Source: Platanthera guangdongensis
Lineage: Eukaryota > Streptophyta > Magnoliopsida > Asparagales > Orchidaceae
Length of the DNA: 64,000 nt
Assembly: GCA_039583875.1 (NCBI GenBank)
Contig: CM077162.1
Span: 162,709,826-162,773,825 of the forward strand
Direction: 5' to 3'
Positions within the stretch are counted from its first letter, which is position 1. Each line of letters begins with the position of its first letter. A model generated the notes under the pieces. That model was not told the DNA's origin, ran no database searches, and saw only the letters and a program-made list of their open reading frames with translations. The translations under genes were made by a program, and so were the position numbers. This document shows, in pieces, positions 11,506 to 23,566 of this stretch.

Positions 11506-12479
11506 TAGCGATGATCATTATTTCAGAAGTTGCTAAATCCATTGCGTGTAGATCTGGAAATTTAGAAGTGTTCTAAATGCCCAAATCTATTCTTGGAACC
11601 CTCCCAAAAATGCATGTGATTTCTTTGTGATATCCTTGTTACTCCTTAATAGTAATCATCCCTCTTGTTGGTTTGTGAAACTATATGTGTTAGATTTTGA
11701 ATCTCACGTAGAGAGACGAGCTTATCTACTGTGTAAGTTGAGTTTGTGTTTCACATGTCCAATGCATGTAAATCTGAAGATTTAGAAGGATTTTAGTTGT
11801 TGAGATTTAGCCCAGTTCGTCAAGTGTTGATGATTTTTCTTGTGCACAATTGAGATGCATTTGGATAGTGAATGTTGTAAGTTTTATTTTGTGGATGTGC
11901 ACATTGGTTAATTGTTAACCATGATTAAGTGTTAATCAATTATCTTAAAAGTCCCTTACGTAATATTATGTATTCGGATGTCTTCCAATGAATGACACTC
12001 TTCCTGCCTCGATCAATGAAGTGTGGGCTTGACAAAGCAAGGTGCATTAATCTATCTTGGCAAGGGTGTGAGCGGATAATTGTGATATCCCATTGTCGAC
12101 ATCGGGTTAAACATAACTGGGTGACCTCAAAGGTTGAGTGCCCAGAGGCATAGTGTTGGCATGTACCATATGATGGATGCGATTAAAGTGTTATTCACCA
12201 ACCATACAAGAGTTGCATAATGATGCAATCAACGAGTGTTGCCTATCTAAATAGCTACATTGTGAGAGAAAAACCAAAGCTGACTCATCCTATTGGTGAA
12301 ATACAGATCTTGTCCAATAAGTGAGTAGCTCGCATTAACTGTCCAAATTGATATTGTGGGTTATCAGTTTGATTAAAATAGTGGGAGTAATTTTAATTAA
12401 AGTCCTAATTGAAATAATAAAATGTTTTTTGAAATGTAGTTCTGAGTTTTTCCTTTGCATAAATCCTTGTAAAATTTCC
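11506..12479 (+). other. C1 leader, no gene seen
   Basis: About 970 bases of AT-rich sequence between primer site and gag. I see no ORF, repeat family or RNA structure that I can name. Confidence 0.6.
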
Positions 12480-13275
12480 ATGGCAAGTTGATCTCACTCC
12501 ACCCTGTCCCTCAGAGCCATCCTTGAGAAGGAGAAACTGAGCGGGACAAATTATTTGGACTGGTATAGGAACCTGAAAATTATTCTCAGGCAAGTGCGTA
12601 AGCTCTTTGTCTTGGAAAAGGAATCCCCTAAAGCGCCAATCGGGAATGTGTCCCGAGTTGATAAAGATGCTTATAAGAAGTACCTAGACGACTGCTTGAG
12701 TGTCGAATACCTCATGCTGGCAACCATGAACTCTGAGCTTCAGAAGCAACATGAGAACCTGGGTTGTAAGGAGATTGACGAGCACCTTAAGAAAATGTTT
12801 CAAGGGTAGGATCGCCAAGAGAGGTTTGACATCACCAAAGTATTGTTTCAGTGTAAGATGGGAGCTTGAGACTTGGTAGTGACTCACATACTCAAGATGA
12901 TTGGTTTTATAGAGAACCTTGAAAGACTAGGTTTTCCTCTGGGCCAAGAGTTGGCTACAGACCTGATCCTTCAATTATTACCAGACTATTACAAGCAGTT
13001 TGTCTTAAACTACAATATGAATGAAATTGACAAGACACTGTCCGAGATCCGAGACATGTTGAGAATTACCGAGATCAATATGAAGAAGGCCAAGCCTGCT
13101 AGCCCCATACTGATGGTACATAAAGGTAAGGGCAAGGATAAGGGTTTCAAGAAGCCTAAGGTTGTCTTAAGTCATCTCTTGAGCCTAAGTATTTAGCACT
13201 GAAAAAGAAAGGCTTGACAAAGGATGGTAAATGCCACCACTATGGCAAGGCTAGTCATTGGAGGAGGAACTACTC
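12480..13275 (+). pseudogene. gag: C1 gag, copia UBN2-type, truncated
   Basis: ATG at 12480 is followed by a TGA at 12489, then a typical copia capsid: LEKEKLSGTNYLDWYRNL, the LATMNSELQKQHE block, QERFDITK, and the GFPLGQELATDLIL region. Stops also occur near 12807 and 12867, and the frame shifts near 13200. The CCHC knuckle (CHHYGKASHWRRNY) has lost its first-pair cysteine spacing and its last cysteine. The frame ends abruptly about 13275, where T1 appears to be inserted; pol is missing from this window. Confidence 0.85.
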
Positions 13276-14194
13276 TGTACAACCCCATATTCGCTGGGTG
13301 GGACCAAGATCCCCTAAGGACCCAGATTGGGCTAGCTTTGGGCACACAATTGGATCAAGTAAGAAAGAGGGTGGGAGGGCTCTCGCCATAAGTAGGGGGA
13401 AGGCTCTCGCCCTTGGGGTCAAGAAATGCCAGTTTGTCGAACGCAATTTGTCGAGCTGAGAATGTAATTCGTCGAGCCGAGCCTTCGACTTAAGGTTATT
13501 TTCGTCGAGCAGATTTTAGGCTCAGGCCATGGCGAAACCAGGGCGGGCGGGAAGGCTCCTTCACTGGGTAGGATCAGGGGCTCGCGCCTCAAGATTGTGG
13601 AAGCCCATCGACCCTTGGCGTTGAGTGATGCCTCTCCACTCAACGTCCCTTCAGTCTTTTGGTTCCTGCCTGGGGTAGGCGGGAAGGCTTGCGCTCGGGG
13701 CAAGACGAGTTCCCGCAGAGCTCAGCAGAAAGAGCATCCGCCAGGTGGGACCCAGACCTGAAATTACCTAAATACCTCTGGTCTGCATTCAGGTCCTCAG
13801 AACAGTAGAGTATGGCTATTGACAGACCAACCCATGGGCATTTTAGTAATTTTAGGGCAGCAAAAGTACACTTTTTGCAGACCAAATATTGAAAATCTAT
13901 AAATAGACCCACATGATACCTCAGAAGGAAGATTTTCCTCATACTCTCATTTTGCCTGCTAGCGCTTTTTGAGGTACTCCTAACCCAACAATTGGCTTTG
14001 CAGGGGAAGTGCTCAAAGAACTTCCCGGTTAATGGAGGGATCTCCCAACTGAGGCTTAGGGTCAGTTTCCAGTTCTTTGTGGACAGTCTTGGGTCGGGGT
14101 TTGGGAGAAATAGGTGTCATCTACATACCAAGGTCCAAACTCTCGTTGAGCCCAGTTTTTGGCTTCAACATTTATGGTGCGGTGAGCGTATGCC
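13276..14194 (+). repeat. T1 5' LTR and leader, boundaries uncertain
   Basis: Noncoding stretch with TATAAATAG at 13898-13906 and a possible primer site beginning TGGTGCGGTG near 14175. A candidate LTR start is TGTACAACC at 13276, but no second LTR copy is present to confirm it. CGTCGAGC half-sites occur at 13436-13510. Confidence 0.45.
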
Positions 14195-15565
14195 ATGGCT
14201 GATACAAGAAAATCTCTAGTCAAGTCTCATGGATGGTGGTGAAGGAGAAGCAGCTGGCTCGAGAGGTTCTCCCTCTCAGGGAAGTGGAGTGACATTGGGG
14301 ATATTGGAGGACTTCAGGCGAGAAGTCTTGCTGACCATCCACTTGGCCTTCTTAGCAAGAGGCGAGTGAGAGACTCCTCAGGTCCCGGTGGCGGCTGCTC
14401 CATCATTGGGTGAGAATGCTTCTGGACAGAGCCCCGAGAAGGAGGTTCCGGCAGAGACGGCAGAAAGGGATGTCCCCATACGGGAGCTGTTCTCGGGACA
14501 GACCAGTGTGAACAGGGCAAGCGAGCCGAGATCACGTGATAAGCCCTCTTGGCAGGCAGAGGGCTCCTTCAGTGAGCTCATCATCTCAGCTCCGGTTGCG
14601 GAGGTGTTCTAGGAGCCTGACATGACCTACTATATATGGAGGGATGACCCCACGCAACATGTGCAGTGATTTGAAGATGTCGTCTCCATAAGGTAAATGT
14701 CGGATGCCTTCAAGTGTAGGCTCTTCTCCATCACTCTAAAGGAGAAGGCCAGGGATTGGTTCCACCAGTTGCCTACAAGTTCGATTTACTGCTTCGAAGA
14801 TCTGCGATGCGGGTTCTTGCTAAGTTTCTCAACGTCCAAGAAGAGGAAGAAGGGGGCGGAGAGCTTGTTTGCCATCAAGCAGAAGCCAGAGGAGATGCTG
14901 GGATACTATGTTGATAGGTTCCAGGAGGAGATTCTGCAGGTTCAGGAGATACTGGGGTATACAGTGATGCTTTCCTTTACCCTGGGGTTGAGGTCCAGCT
15001 TCTTTAGCATGGAGCTGAAGAGAGTTCCCCCACTCTCCTTCAAGGAGCTGATGGAGAGGGCAGCGAAGGAAATAGAGATCGAGGCGGCCAATCTGGCATT
15101 TGACAGGAGGTTGGCCAAGTTAGTGAAGGATGATAGGAAGGAATTAGGAGTAAGGAGGCAAAGATAGCAGAGAGAGGAGAGAAGAAGAGAGAAACCCCGA
15201 GGGCTGGGGCAACAACAAGGTTGGGGGCCGCGGGAGCCGAATAATAGGTTTGGTTGGAGTCCCTAGGAAGGTCACCCTCAGGGACAGGGTGGTGATTTCC
15301 AAGTCAGGGATAACCACCACGAGCAAAGTAGGTTCAACCAGCTGGCCTGGAGGCAGGGACAGAGGGTCCATCTCCCGCCGCAACAGGAAGCAATTGAGAT
15401 AGTGAGGGGAAGAGGAGGAAGGAGAGGAGCACGGGGAGGATCTAGGAGGAGAGAAGGTAGGGTGGTGTTGCCCTTCTGTGACTTTCACAAGGAGGTGGGT
15501 CATGCAACAGCCACCTGCCCGGAATTTCTAGAGATGAGGGTGGCCATGTGGCAGGCCCAGCAGTA
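14195..15565 (+). pseudogene. gag: T1 gag, inactivated
   Basis: A possible ATG at 14195 is followed within 16 codons by a stop. The recognisable Tat capsid core runs from about 14620 to 15170 (AFKCRLFSITLKEKARDWFHQLP, then KQKPEEMLGYYVDRF). After an arginine/glutamine-rich stretch comes a C-x2-H..H-x4-C style knuckle, CDFHKEVGHATATC, at about 15477-15518. Stops at 14629, 14669, 14694 and 15165 break the frame. Confidence 0.82.
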
Positions 15566-15750
15566 GCCCCCATGAGGATTGAGGAAATTCTGTAAGGAGG
15601 AGAGGATTGAAGCCACCTATAAGGGGAGATTCCAGACTATATATCGAAGGAGTGTCGCCTCGACCTCCCAGACCCCCCCCCCACCAGAGGAAAAAAATCA
15701 CTTTCTTGGTGAAAGACATGCCTGACTACGAAGACCCGTTTTGAGACGCC

Positions 15751-16080
15751 TTGGTGATACAGACCACAATAGAGAATTTCACGGTCTCACAGATTCTGGT
15801 GGACAACGGGAGCTCGGTGAATATAATCTTCAAGAAAGCCTTTGACGAGATGAAGGTGGAAGCTCGGAGGGTTCTAGCCTCAGATGGACCATTGTTTGGG
15901 TTCTCAGGGGAACGGAAGGAAGTTAAAGGAGGGGTGGGGCTGCATGTGACGTTGGGGAGGGGGTATCGAGGAACTGTCGATTCGTCATCGTTGACGCTCC
16001 GAGCAGCTACAACACAATATTTGGGTAGCCTCTCATCAACGCCTTTCGTTGCATTCCCTCCTTATTCCATCAGTGCCTAA
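15751..16080 (+). pseudogene. T1 protease domain
   Basis: The frame holds ILVDNGSSVNIIF near 15797-15835. DNG instead of DTG is common in Tat elements, so this is not itself a defect. The downstream flap region is partly readable, but the frame ends at 16080 before joining RT, showing decay. Confidence 0.8.
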
Positions 16081-16700
16081 AGTTCAGCAGCGGAGGAGTA
16101 CAAGTCAGGATCAGGGGTGATCTGAAGGTGGAGAGGCAGTGCTACATGACTGCCGTCAATACCATATCTTGGATGGCGGAGGCGGAGGAGCTAGAAAAGG
16201 AGATTGTGAGGGAAGAGGAGGCTGCGGTGGAAGAAGAAATGAACCTAGATGAGTCCGGGGAGAAGATTGAAGAGGAGGCTGTGGGGAAGGAAGTAGTGAG
16301 CCTAGGTGAGGCTGGGGATGAGATTGAGGAGGAGGTCGTGGAGAAAGAAGAGGTGAGCCTAAGTGAGGCTGTATAGAAGTAAGCAGAGGAGCAAGGGGTA
16401 GAGGAAGAAGCGGAGGGGGAGACCTAGAGGTGAGAAGAAGTAGAGTTGTCTGGGGAAGGACTGTTGGAGGCGATGGAGGTCGAGAGAGTAAAAGGTGAGG
16501 AGGAGTTGGGAGGAGAAGAGGAAAGGGCCGGCAAGGAGTAGTCTCAGTTGGATCCAGTGGAGGAAGTCGTCGAGATGGAGGTCATCAGCAGGGAATGGAA
16601 GGTAGAGAAGGTAAGGGTCAGTGGGGCTTGCGCCCCAAAGACCAGGCAAGGATGCAGGAGTGTATCCAAAAGAATGTTGGCATCTTTGCCTGAACCGCGA
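16081..16700 (+). other. T1 protease-RT linker, glutamate-rich
   Basis: About 600 bases of GAG/GAA/GTG-rich imperfect repeats coding strongly acidic sequence (EEVVEKEEVSL-type) with several stops. It looks like the Glu-rich spacer of the polyprotein; no domain is recognised. Confidence 0.6.
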
Positions 16701-18000
16701 CAAACTTGCCGGGTATTAATGTTGATGTGGCTTGCCACCACCTGAACCTGGACCCCAAGACACATCTCATTCGCGAGAAGATGAGGACCATCGCCACCAA
16801 GCTGGAGGATCCCATCCGCGAGGAGGTGAAGAATCTTCTCGATGCAGGTTTCATCTCGGAGATCCAGTACCCAGGTTGGGTCTCCAACGTGGTAATGGTA
16901 AAGAAGGGTGATGGAAAGTGGCGCATGTGTGTAGATTTCTCTTTATTAAATAAATCATTCCCTAAGGATTGCTACCCCCTACCTCAGATCGACACGCTAG
17001 TTGATTCAGCCGTCGGCTTTTCTATTATGAGTTTTTTGGATGCTTTTTCAAGTTATCACCAGATCCGCATGCATCCCCCCGACGTCAAGGATGTCTCTTT
17101 CATCACAAGGGAGGGATGCTTCAGCTATACAATGATGCCCTTCGGGCTAAAGAATACGGGGGCTACATACCAGCGAATGATGGACCAGGTGTTTAAAAAC
17201 CAGAGGGGAAGGAACCTAGAGGTCTATGCCGATGACCTCATGGTAAAGAGCAGGGATGTGGGTTCACACCTGCTTGACTTAGAGGAGATGTTTGCGACCA
17301 TGCAAAAGTTCAAGATGAGGATAAACCACCAAAAAGTGTATCTTCGGGGCAAGCAGAGGCAGGTTCCTCGGACATCTTCTAACCCCAGCGTGGGTCGAGC
17401 CTAACCCGGATAAGGTGAAGGCCATCGTGGAATTGGAATCACCTCGCAATGCTAAGGATGGTCAGCGTTTAACGGGTAAGCTAGTCGGGCTGAGTCAATT
17501 TCTCTCTCGTGTCGAGAGGAAGTGCTCACCTTTCTTCAAAATGCTTCGGGGGAATAAACAGTTTGAGTGGATGGAGGAATGTGAGGAGACTTTTCGGGGA
17601 TTGAAGGATCAATTGTCCCAAGCGCCTCTCCTACAGAGCCCGAAGGAGGGGCAGGACTTAGCCTTGTACCTTGGGGTAGGGGCTGAGGCTGTGAGTTCTG
17701 TGTTGGTAAGAGAAGAAGGGAAGACACAGTTACCCATCTATTATGTCAAGAGGATCTTAAAGAAGGCTGAGCTATGCTACCCCATCTTAGATATGTTGGC
17801 TTTCTCCCTGATCATCTCGGCCAGGAAGCTCAGGCCATACTTTTAAGCCCACTCAATCAAGGTGGTGACCTACAACCCACTGCGCAAGATCTTTGAAGGG
17901 GTGGAACACTCAGGGCGGTTGGACAAGTGGTCCATTGAGCTCAGCGAGTTCGACGTCTCTTTTGTACCATGGATCTCCATCAAGGTGCAGACGGTGGCTG
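16701..18000 (+). pseudogene. T1 reverse transcriptase and RNase H
   Basis: RT is nearly continuous from 16706 to 17404: GWVSNVVMVKK, the catalytic SFLDAFSSYHQI, the MPFGLKNTGATYQRMMD block, and YADD at 17225-17236. A frame change near 17370-17415 leads into the thumb/connection and an RNase H core (17640-17850) that still shows YPILDMLAFSLIISARKLRPYF before TAA at 17844. RNase H then continues toward 18000. Confidence 0.88.
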
Positions 18001-18430
18001 ACTTCTTGGCCGACTACATCATAGAGATGGAAAGGGAGGAAGCGCTGCTGAGGGAAGCATGGAAGATGTACGTTGACAGAGCCTCGGGGAAGCATTCCCT
18101 TTGGGGAGGGGTAGTGTTGGTGAGGCCTCAGGGAGTCACCATAGAGCAAGTAGTGGTGCTGCACTTCGCGGTCACCAACAACCAGGTGGAGTATGGGGCT
18201 GTCATAGCCGGGTTATGGTTGGCTAAGGAGCTCGAGATCATGACGTGGAAGTGCTCACAGATTCACTGGTGGTGGCATCCTAGATCAGGGGAGAATATGA
18301 AGCTCGAGAGCCTATCCTCTAGAGGTACTTGTCCATGGCGAGGGTAATCATTTGTGGGTTCCGAGCATTCTTAATTCTGCATGTCCCTAGAGAAGAGAAT
18401 GAAGCAGCAGACCAATTGGCCAAGTTTGGA
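18001..18430 (+). pseudogene. T1 second (archaeal-type) RNase H
   Basis: The frame after the first RNase H gives WKMYVDRASGKHSLWGG (first acidic residue), then AVTNNQVEYGAVIAGL (second), then frame-shifted sequence near 18255 where a T-D-S-L-V motif would carry the third. A second RNase H beside the normal one is diagnostic of Tat elements. The frame shift makes it inactive. Confidence 0.82.
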
Positions 18431-19755
18431 CCCCGAGGAGTGGTGGGGGGGGGGACCTTTACCGAGCTATTTCATCCAGCAATTGAGGAGAGGGAGTTGA
18501 TGGAAGTGGATCGGCGACCCTCGTCGGTGGATCCCTTCGTGACCTTCTTCACCACAGGAAACCTACCCGAAGGGGTCAAGGAGGCAAAGGGCTTCCGGCA
18601 TAAAGCGGCCCACTATCTTATGCATGAAGGGAGCTTTCATCGGAAGATGCTATCGGGCCTTTTGGCCCGATGCGTGGCGGAGGAAGAGATCCCAAGGATT
18701 TTGGAAGAGGTGTACTCCGGGGAATGTGGTAGCCATTCAGGAGGTAGAGCGTTGGAGGCAAGGGTGGTCAGACAGAGATACTTCTGGCCCACCCGGAGGA
18801 AGGATGCGGTAGAATTTGCGAGGAGGTGCCAAAAATGCCAACTCTACGCCTTCCACTAACTCTTGCCCGCTCCATGGCTTCGAAGCATCATGATGCCTTG
18901 GCCTTTCGTCATATGGGGAATGGACGTAGTCGGATCGTTTCCTCCGGCGAGCGGGCAGAGAAGGTTCCTCTTGGTTATGATAGACTACTTCTCAAAGTGG
19001 CTGGAGGTGAAGGCGTTGGCCAAGGTAACCTCCCAGGTTATCAAAAACTTCATTTGGGGAGAAATTATCTGTAGGCACAGGTTGCCTCAGGCCATTATCA
19101 CGTACAATGGACCATAGTTTGCAAGCGAGGAGTTCATAAGCTTCTGCACTCAGCTGGGTATCGACCTCAGGTTTGCCTCTGTTCACCACCCCAGTAGCAA
19201 CGACCTGGTGGAGGTGGCAAACAAAATTATAGTGAACCTGTTGAAGAAGAAGGTGGAGAACCTAAGGGGGGTTGGGTGAAGCAGCTCCCCTTAGTGTTGC
19301 GGGCTCTGTGAACAACCCCAAACACGATCACTGGCAAAACCCCCTTCAAACTCTCGTATGGGTGTGAGGCGCTCCTACCCGTGGAGTTTGAGGTCCAATA
19401 CCCATGGGTTGCGGCCACAGATAAAGGAGGCGAGGCATGGAGGGAGGCAGATAAAGCGGAGCTATGACTCTCATTGGACATGGTCGCCGTCAGGGAGGAG
19501 GAGATCAAACAAAGGATGTCCAAGTACTTCGACAAGCATGTCAGAATAAAGCAGTTCAAGGAAGGGGACCTAGTGTTGAAGAAGGTCGATGCCACAGGAA
19601 GGTCGGCGGCCGTTGGTATGCCCAACCCCAAATGGGAAGGACCCTACATTGTAGAAAGGGCCCTGGGGTCATGGGGATACCTCCTCCAGAATGTGGAAGG
19701 GGAATCCATGAGTCATGCTTGGAGAGGTGACGACCAGAAGCGCTTCTACCCTTAG
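18431..19755 (+). pseudogene. T1 integrase
   Basis: Contains the zinc-finger region ending RRCQKCQLY near 18845, a core starting WGMDVVGSFPPASGQRRFLLVMIDYFSKWLE with the first catalytic aspartate (18918 onward), ITYNGP in place of a TDNG motif near 19100, and a C-terminal RIKQFKEGDLVLKK block near 19550. Stops occur near 18859 and 19115 and frames change near 19270 and 19460. Confidence 0.82.
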
Positions 19756-19839
19756 TGGGGGACAAGATTATAAATGTTATTTTTAATAAATTCTTCGAAT
19801 TGTCTCATGATTGGTTTATTTTGAGAATTGGAAACAGAG

Positions 19840-21100
19840 GTTGGTAGCTTTCAAGACCGCGAGAGGATCCCGCTGCTCAGGCTCCCATTAACTGGCAGGT
19901 CTAGAAGGCGCACTCGGCCCCGAGTAGACCCACTGTCAGGCTCTCACTAGCTGGCAGGGCCGTAGGCTCGCCTGGGGGTAAGGGAATACCTCGAGTGGTG
20001 ATTCCGCTACGCAGGCTCTCCTAGCTGGTAGGGATGGAAGACACGCTCAGCCCTGGTTAGACTCGCTGTCAAGGCTCTCATTAGCAGCGCATGGCAGTAG
20101 GCACACCTGTGGGGAAAGGAAGGGAGTTTGAAAACAGAATTGAGAAACAAAGCAAGACTCCGAGAGGATCTCGCTTCTCAGGCTCCCATTAGCTGGCAGG
20201 ACTGGCAGGCACACTCGGCCCCGGGTAGACTCGCTGTCAGGCTCTCACTAGCTGGCAAGGCCGTAGGCTCGCCTGGGTGTAAGGGAATACCCCGAGAGGA
20301 TCCCTCTGCTTAGGCTCCCATTAGCTGGCAGGACTGGAAGGCAAACTTGGCCCCGGGTAGACACGCTGCCAGGCTCTCACTAGCTGGCAGGGCCATAAGC
20401 TCGCATGGGGAGTAAGGGGATACCTCGAGTGGTGATTCCGCTGTGCAGGCTCTCCTAGCTGGAATGGCTGTAAGGCAGCTCGGCCCCGGGTAGACTCACT
20501 GTCCAGGCTCTCATTAGCTTGGCAGGGTAGTAGGCACACTTGCGGGGAGAGGAAGGGAGTTTGAAGAAAGAATTGAGAAACTAAGTAAGACCCTGAGAGG
20601 ATCCCGCTGCTCAGGCTCCTATTAGCTGGCAGGTCTGGAAGGCGCACTCAGCCCTGGATAGACCCGCTGCCAGGCTCTCACTAGCTGGAAGGTTCGTATG
20701 CTCTCCTGGGGGGGGGGGGGGGGGGGGGTAAGGGAACACCTCGAGTGGTGATTCCGCTGCACAGCCTCTCCTAGCTGACAGGGCTGGAAGGCACGCTCGA
20801 CCCAGGGTAGACTTGCTGTCCAGTATCTCATTAGCTGGGCAGGGCAGTAGGCACACCTAGGGGGAAAGGAAGGGAGTTTGAATAAAGAATTAAGAAATTA
20901 AGCAAGAGCCCGGGAGGATCCCGCTGCTCAGGTTCCCATTAGCTGGCAGGTCTGGAAAGCACACTCAGCCCCGGGTAGACTCGCTATCAGGATCTCACTA
21001 GCTAGTAGGGCCATAAGCTCTCCTGGGGGGTAAGGGAACACCTCGAGTGGTGATTCTGCTGCGCAAGCTCTCCTAACTGGCAGGTCTAGGGCCGGGGCCT
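19840..21100 (+). repeat. T1 3' tandem repeats, about 300-bp units with internal subunits
   Basis: Four or so units start at about 19850, 20150, 20587 and 20903 with GAGAGGATCCCGCTGCTCAGG-like sequence; an abbreviated one starts near 20287. Each contains several subunits around CTAGCTGGCAGGGC and CGGCCCCGGGTAGAC. They lie between integrase and the antisense gene, the hypervariable 3' region of Tat elements. Confidence 0.88.
20708..20728 (+). repeat. Poly-G run (21 bases)
   Basis: A pure G run inside one tandem unit where sister units have only four to six G. Length could be a sequencing or assembly artefact. Confidence 0.8.
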
Positions 21101-22790
21101 CCTCCAAGCACTTCTCCTCAGACTGCAGCAACTGGTTCTCGCACTCGATGCTGGCCACCCTCGCGCGAGACAGCTTAGCTTCTGCGGAATCCTGCGAGAC
21201 GGTCCGGTTAGGAGAAAAGCATATATATGTATAAATACTAAGAGGACGATAAATATTGAAGGATCCCGCTTACCTCGGTGGCCGAGCGAGAGGAGAGAAG
21301 TTGTTGGGCGGCTGCCAAGTCGGCCTTCAGGGTGGCCGCTTCAGCTGCAGTGGCATTCCTCGCCCTGAGCATATCAACAAAGTTGCGCTCGATGGTGAAG
21401 GTGCGGCGCCCAGCCATGTGCGAGAGAAGGACCACACGAAGCTGGGCCTGGGCAGCGTCAAGGATGAGGTCCTGGGTTATCATCCGGTCGAACGTGTCGG
21501 TGTCCTCCCTACCATAGAGGTCGTAAACTAGCACAAAGGCATCGCCAGAGCTTGAGTCCCGCTCCCTCCAGGTGGGGAGAAGTGTGGAAAGCATGATGAG
21601 GTTGGTGGTATGATCCCAATGGATCAAGGGCTGGCCCTCAGCATCCTTGTACCTCTCCTCGAAGCCTAAATTTCGATGCCCTTTCGGTACCGGCTTGTGA
21701 GAGGACTCAGCAGGGGTCTCGGCGGCAGGCTGGGAGGCACCCCTCTTGCCTGCAACTAAAGAGGTCTCAGAGGGGGCCTATGCGGCGGGCCGAGCCGCAC
21801 CCGTCTTGCCCGCAATAGAAGGGGTCTCGGTGAGGATCTCAGCGAAAGCAGGTGCGACAGATTTACCCTGGTCTGTGACTGATAGCTTTGATTTTTTGAG
21901 TGGAGGGGAAGAATGGGAGCTCATATTCCGCTTCTAGGCACTTAGTGTGGAATAGGATCTCGACTCCTCCCGGCAAGCGGTGGCAGCGGACTTAGCAAGG
22001 GCCAGGGGTCGGCAAGTACCCTTGCCTTGTCGAAGGGTTGATGGAGGGGAATTTATTGCTCACCTGCGAGTCCCATAGTTAGTTAACCCTATCTCTCGAA
22101 ATGAAATGTTGCAAGTCTAATCCAAAAAATTACCTTCGCTAGGAGTCACCGGTTGGAGGGAATCCAGGTCTCGCCGGAGGGAGGGGACGTCGAAGGCTTT
22201 CAATCCAAATAACTCGACAAGAGCACCCTCTCGCTCCTCGAGGGCGGGAGGCTTATAGGTTGTGTCGTCATTTTGAATGTACGCGAGGGGGAAGTTGCCG
22301 AAGTGTCCTGAGATGAAGATGAACCTTTCCACAAAGTGATGATGCTTGTTGGCGAGACCCGTCGTCTTCACTGACTGTTCCAAAAGGAATACTGACCCTC
22401 CCTTGTCCCGGAAGTTGAACAACTTCTAGAAGATAGGCAGACTGAACATGATCCTTTCCGCCCGCATGTAGCAGGAAAAAGACACCAGGAGGGAGATGGA
22501 ATTAGGGTTGAGCTGGGCCAGCACTACCCCATAATAGTGCAGGGCCTGGCTCACTTCCGGCCAGATGGGGAGGCAGAAGCCCACCTCGAAGTGCTCCAAG
22601 GGGATGTAGAGCTCCCCGTCTGGCGCGAGGTTAACCCTGTCTTCGCTCCCAGGATTCCGCACGACGAACCTCGATGGGATGAAGGTCTGGGTAATCGTGT
22701 GGAATTCCGCCTGTGTGAACCGGTAGGGGTAAGGCATGGTCCAGGAAGGTCTGCGAGCACTTAGAGCAGTCTTCGTTCTCGCATGGCATC
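21100..22790 (-). pseudogene. T1 antisense extra gene (Transposase_28-like, coiled-coil C-terminus)
   Basis: Reading on the minus strand, ATG at 22737 opens a domain with FCLPIWPEVSQALHYYGVVLAQLNPNS, like the 'putative gypsy type transposon' family (PF04195, from memory). One TAG at 22423-22425 interrupts it; the frame then resumes to about 22134. A further block (about 21680-21275, DGDAFVLVYDLYG-like region into an alanine-rich helix) joins across an 82-base GT-AG intron (21273 down to 21192) to a coiled-coil exon containing SRARVASIECENQLLQ. The link between the first two blocks is unresolved. Antisense ORFs of this kind are known in Tat elements. Confidence 0.7.
21192..21273 (-). other. 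Candidate intron in the T1 antisense gene
   Basis: On the minus strand, GCCACCGAG/GTAAGC is a strong donor and CTCGCAG/GATTCC a good acceptor 82 bases on. Removal keeps phase 0 and joins two helical segments into one coiled coil. Confidence 0.6.
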
Positions 22791-22932
22791 TTGATGGGAA
22801 AAAGAGAGGAGAAAAAGGTCAGGGTGGCGAGAGCCTTTGCGCTGCAAGGATCGACGAAAGCAGTTGACAGGGGGACAACGGTTCAGGATGAAAGAAATAA
22901 ATGCTGAGAAGTAAATGAGAGGTGGATCAGTA

Positions 22933-22940
22933 TATTTATA
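22933..22940 (-). promoter_or_regulatory. TATA box for the T1 antisense gene
   Basis: The minus strand reads CTATAAATATAC about 195 bases upstream of the antisense ATG. This is a good plant TATA box in the correct orientation and suggests independent antisense transcription. Confidence 0.5.
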
Positions 22941-23566
22941 GAAGATACAGTAATTATGAGTTTTTTCTTAAAAAATACGCCGGGGGAACGGTCAACGAGT
23001 CAGCAAATCTGAACGTCTTGACTCCTCAATTTCTGTTCAGCCTTGTCAGCTCTCCTTGGACCGACAGGAAGCGAGAACCTCCAGGGAGGGATAGGGAAAA
23101 GACAAATGGTCGCAGCGCATGAGATGTGTGGAGTAAGGCATATGAGTCAGGCATTCGCAAAGTATCAAAGAGAACATGCAAAAAATAGATGGGAAGGATA
23201 CAAATATAAAGGTGCTCTCGCTGGGCGAGAGTCCCCAAATAGTAATGATAAAAAATAATGATAAAAAATAATAATACTAATAATAATAATTATCTGTTGC
23301 CGAGAGGGGCAGGTGGTACAGAGGAGAAGGGTAGGCTGAGAATATGGGTAAATAAGAGGGTAGCCCTACAGGGCTCAGTACTGCAACCACCGCCAACGAC
23401 CTAGTTCTCTCCTGCCAGACCTCAAAGGGACTCGAGGGTCGAAGAAGGCCGTCAGGGTGGTCAGCCCCTAGTTGTCTAGGCGGAGCTTATCTCGAATCCG
23501 GGCGACATGTCTTCCGAGGGAGGTTTCAGCGGAAAGCGTGTCTTGGGATTCTGCCCCACCAAGGAG
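22941..23566. other. Stretch without a recognised gene; AT microsatellite
   Basis: No frame or domain that I recognise. An AATAAT/AAT-rich microsatellite lies at about 23240-23295. Confidence 0.6.

Noticed and set aside
13436..13510. A Sirevirus fragment in the T1 leader because of CGTCGAGC motifs
   Set aside because: Only a few half-sites without other Sirevirus sequence; too weak to call.
22062..22133. Second intron in the T1 antisense gene (22133 to 22064)
   Set aside because: Donor and acceptor look reasonable, but joining them leads to a stop within a few codons, so the exon link is not supported.
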